Origin: Novosphingobium sp. PC22D
Lineage (GTDB): Bacteria > Pseudomonadota > Alphaproteobacteria > Sphingomonadales > Sphingomonadaceae
DNA length: 64,000 nt
Direction of reading: 5' to 3'
Assembly (NCBI RefSeq): GCF_002556635.1
Contig: NZ_MWMO01000001.1
Coordinates: 434,001-498,000, forward strand
The position numbers and the translations under genes were made by a program. This document shows positions 63,100-64,000 of this stretch, in pieces. A model generated the notes under the pieces. It worked only from the letters and a program-made list of their open reading frames with translations, was not told the DNA's origin and did not search any database. Position 1 is the stretch's first letter. Every line of letters starts with the position of its first letter.

Positions 63100-63884
63100 A
63101 GCGTCTGGTTCGCGTTGCGCAGCATTTCGTCGACCGCGCTGATCATCTTCGAGTTGATCTCGTAGGCGCGCTGGGTCTCGATCATGTCGACGAGTTCCTC
63201 GACGATGTTGACGTTCGAGCCTTCGAGCATGCCCTGACGGATGTTGCCGCGGCCGCCTTCGCCGGCGATGCCGATCTGGGCGGCGCCCGAAGCGCCGGTC
63301 TCGAGCAGGAAGTTGTCGGCCGCCGCCTGGAGCCCGCCGGGGTTGGCGAAGCTGGCGATGGTGATCTGGCCGAGTTCGTTGGATTCGGTCTGCCCCGCGA
63401 TCTGCGCCGAGACAATGCCGTCGTCCGAGATCGAGATCGCGGTCGCGCCTTCGGGAATGGTGATCGGCGGCTGGACGACGTAGCCCTGCGTCGTCACGAG
63501 CTGGCCCTCGGACGAGCGGGTGAAGTTGCCGGCGCGGGTGTAGCCGAGCTGGCCGCCGGGTAGCGCCACCTGGAAGTAGCCGTCGCCGTCGAGCGCGAGG
63601 TCCAGCGAATTTCCGGTGGTCTGCAAGGTGCCCTGGGTGGCGATCCGGGTGGTCGACTGGACGCCCACGCCGGTGCCGAGGTTGAGCCCGGTGGCATAGG
63701 CCGTTTCGGTCGAGGACTGCTGCCCCGCGACCCGCGCGTCCTGATAGGCGAGCGTGGCGAAGTTGGCGCGGTCGCGCTTGAAGCCGGTCGTGCCGACATT
63801 GGCGAGATTGTTCGCGATGACGCGCATCCGCGCGTCCTGCGCCTCGAGCCCGGTGCGGGCGACGTGGAGGGCTGAACTGGGCAT
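63096..63884 (-). CDS. flgG: Flagellar basal-body distal rod protein FlgG
   Basis: A 262-residue axial protein of full length. The N-terminal rod motif ARMRVIANNLANVGTTGFKR at residues 18-37 and the C-terminal VNIVEELVDMIETQRAYEIN near 225-245 are diagnostic. FlgG builds the distal rod. It lies 13 nt downstream of flgF. flgA, often placed between flgG and flgH, is absent here. Confidence 0.96.
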   Translation of the reverse strand: MPSSALHVARTGLEAQDARMRVIANNLANVGTTGFKRDRANFATLAYQDARVAGQQSSTETAYATGLNLGTGVGVQSTTRIATQGTLQTTGNSLDLALDGDGYFQVALPGGQLGYTRAGNFTRSSEGQLVTTQGYVVQPPITIPEGATAISISDDGIVSAQIAGQTESNELGQITIASFANPGGLQAAADNFLLETGASGAAQIGIAGEGGRGNIRQGMLEGSNVNIVEELVDMIETQRAYEINSKMISAVDEMLRNANQTL

Positions 63885-63897
63885 CTAGAATCCTTTC

Positions 63898-64000
63898 TCA
63901 GGCATCGAGCCGCATCAGGCGCGACGAGCCCTCGTCGAGCTCGCGCGCGGTTTCGACCAGCTTGGTGCGCAGGTCGAAGAGGCGCTGCGCCTCGATCATC
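63898..64000 (-). CDS. flgF: Flagellar basal-body rod protein FlgF, C-terminal end (partial)
   Basis: The last 33 codons of the frame entering from the right edge read MIEAQRLFDLRTKLVETARE and end in RLMRLDA before TGA. This is the C-terminal helix of a rod protein of the FlgF type, placed directly upstream of flgG as in the standard flgF-flgG order. The rest lies beyond the window. Confidence 0.85.
   Translation of the reverse strand, partial: MIEAQRLFDLRTKLVETARELDEGSSRLMRLDA

Overview
The window is a 64 kb, GC-rich chromosomal segment that most likely comes from an alphaproteobacterium of the order Sphingomonadales (Sphingomonadaceae or Erythrobacteraceae type). This rests on protein character and gene neighbourhoods: a crtY-crtI-crtB carotenoid cluster, a TonB receptor beside Rieske oxygenase, SnoaL-like and medium-chain reductase genes, an alphaproteobacterial-type short FlgJ, and a strong G/C third-position bias that opens long spurious antisense frames. 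No rRNA, tRNA, CRISPR array, transposase or phage gene was seen.

Layout. 0-7.4 kb is translation and RNA metabolism: the 3' end of rbfA, a GMC oxidoreductase, then pnp, rpsO, truB, an M50 protease and tdk on the opposite strand. 7.4-9.9 kb holds an MpaB-like (DUF2236) protein and a malonyl-CoA-synthetase-like ligase. 9.95-15.2 kb is a complete membrane-stress-type cluster matching the Escherichia coli yjfI-J-K-L-M-C set plus a potassium-channel-like gene: a DUF2170 gene and a PspA/ESCRT-III-like gene diverge from an operon of channel, DUF2491, DUF350, DUF1190 lipoprotein and ATP-grasp ligase. 15.3-17.5 kb has a frameshifted esterase, a secreted peptidyl-prolyl isomerase and a small cysteine-rich protein. 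17.7-21.8 kb is a trehalose operon (otsB, GH15 glycosidase, otsA). 21.9-28 kb has a MscS-type channel, a membrane protein, dps, pgl, a Nudix hydrolase, dinB and a Bcr/CflA-type exporter.

28-32.2 kb is the carotenoid operon crtY-crtI-LOG-crtB. 32.3-39 kb is mixed: GNAT acetyltransferase, MipA-type porin, uracil-DNA-glycosylase-like protein, an SRAP-fold protein that has lost its catalytic residues, an acyltransferase overlapping a sterol-desaturase-type hydroxylase, and a sulfotransferase gene broken by one extra base in a homopolymer. 39.2-42.1 kb is a TPP riboswitch, thiC and a DUF72 gene.

42.2-56.6 kb looks like a catabolic island for an unidentified, probably hydrophobic carbonyl or alkene substrate: a luciferase-like oxidoreductase, a quinone-reductase-like enzyme, three related PTGR/curcumin-reductase-type enzymes, three SnoaL-fold proteins, three SDRs, a Rieske ferredoxin, a Rieske oxygenase alpha subunit, a TonB-dependent receptor and two tiny membrane proteins. 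Several genes are arranged as divergent pairs, and palindromic operator candidates lie between some of them. 56.9-64 kb is a flagellar operon read leftward, flgF-G-H-I-J-K-L followed by motA-motB; flgF runs off the window end.

The items most worth following up are the channel/ESCRT-III-like cluster, the catabolic island, the catalytically dead SRAP protein, and the two single-site frameshifts.
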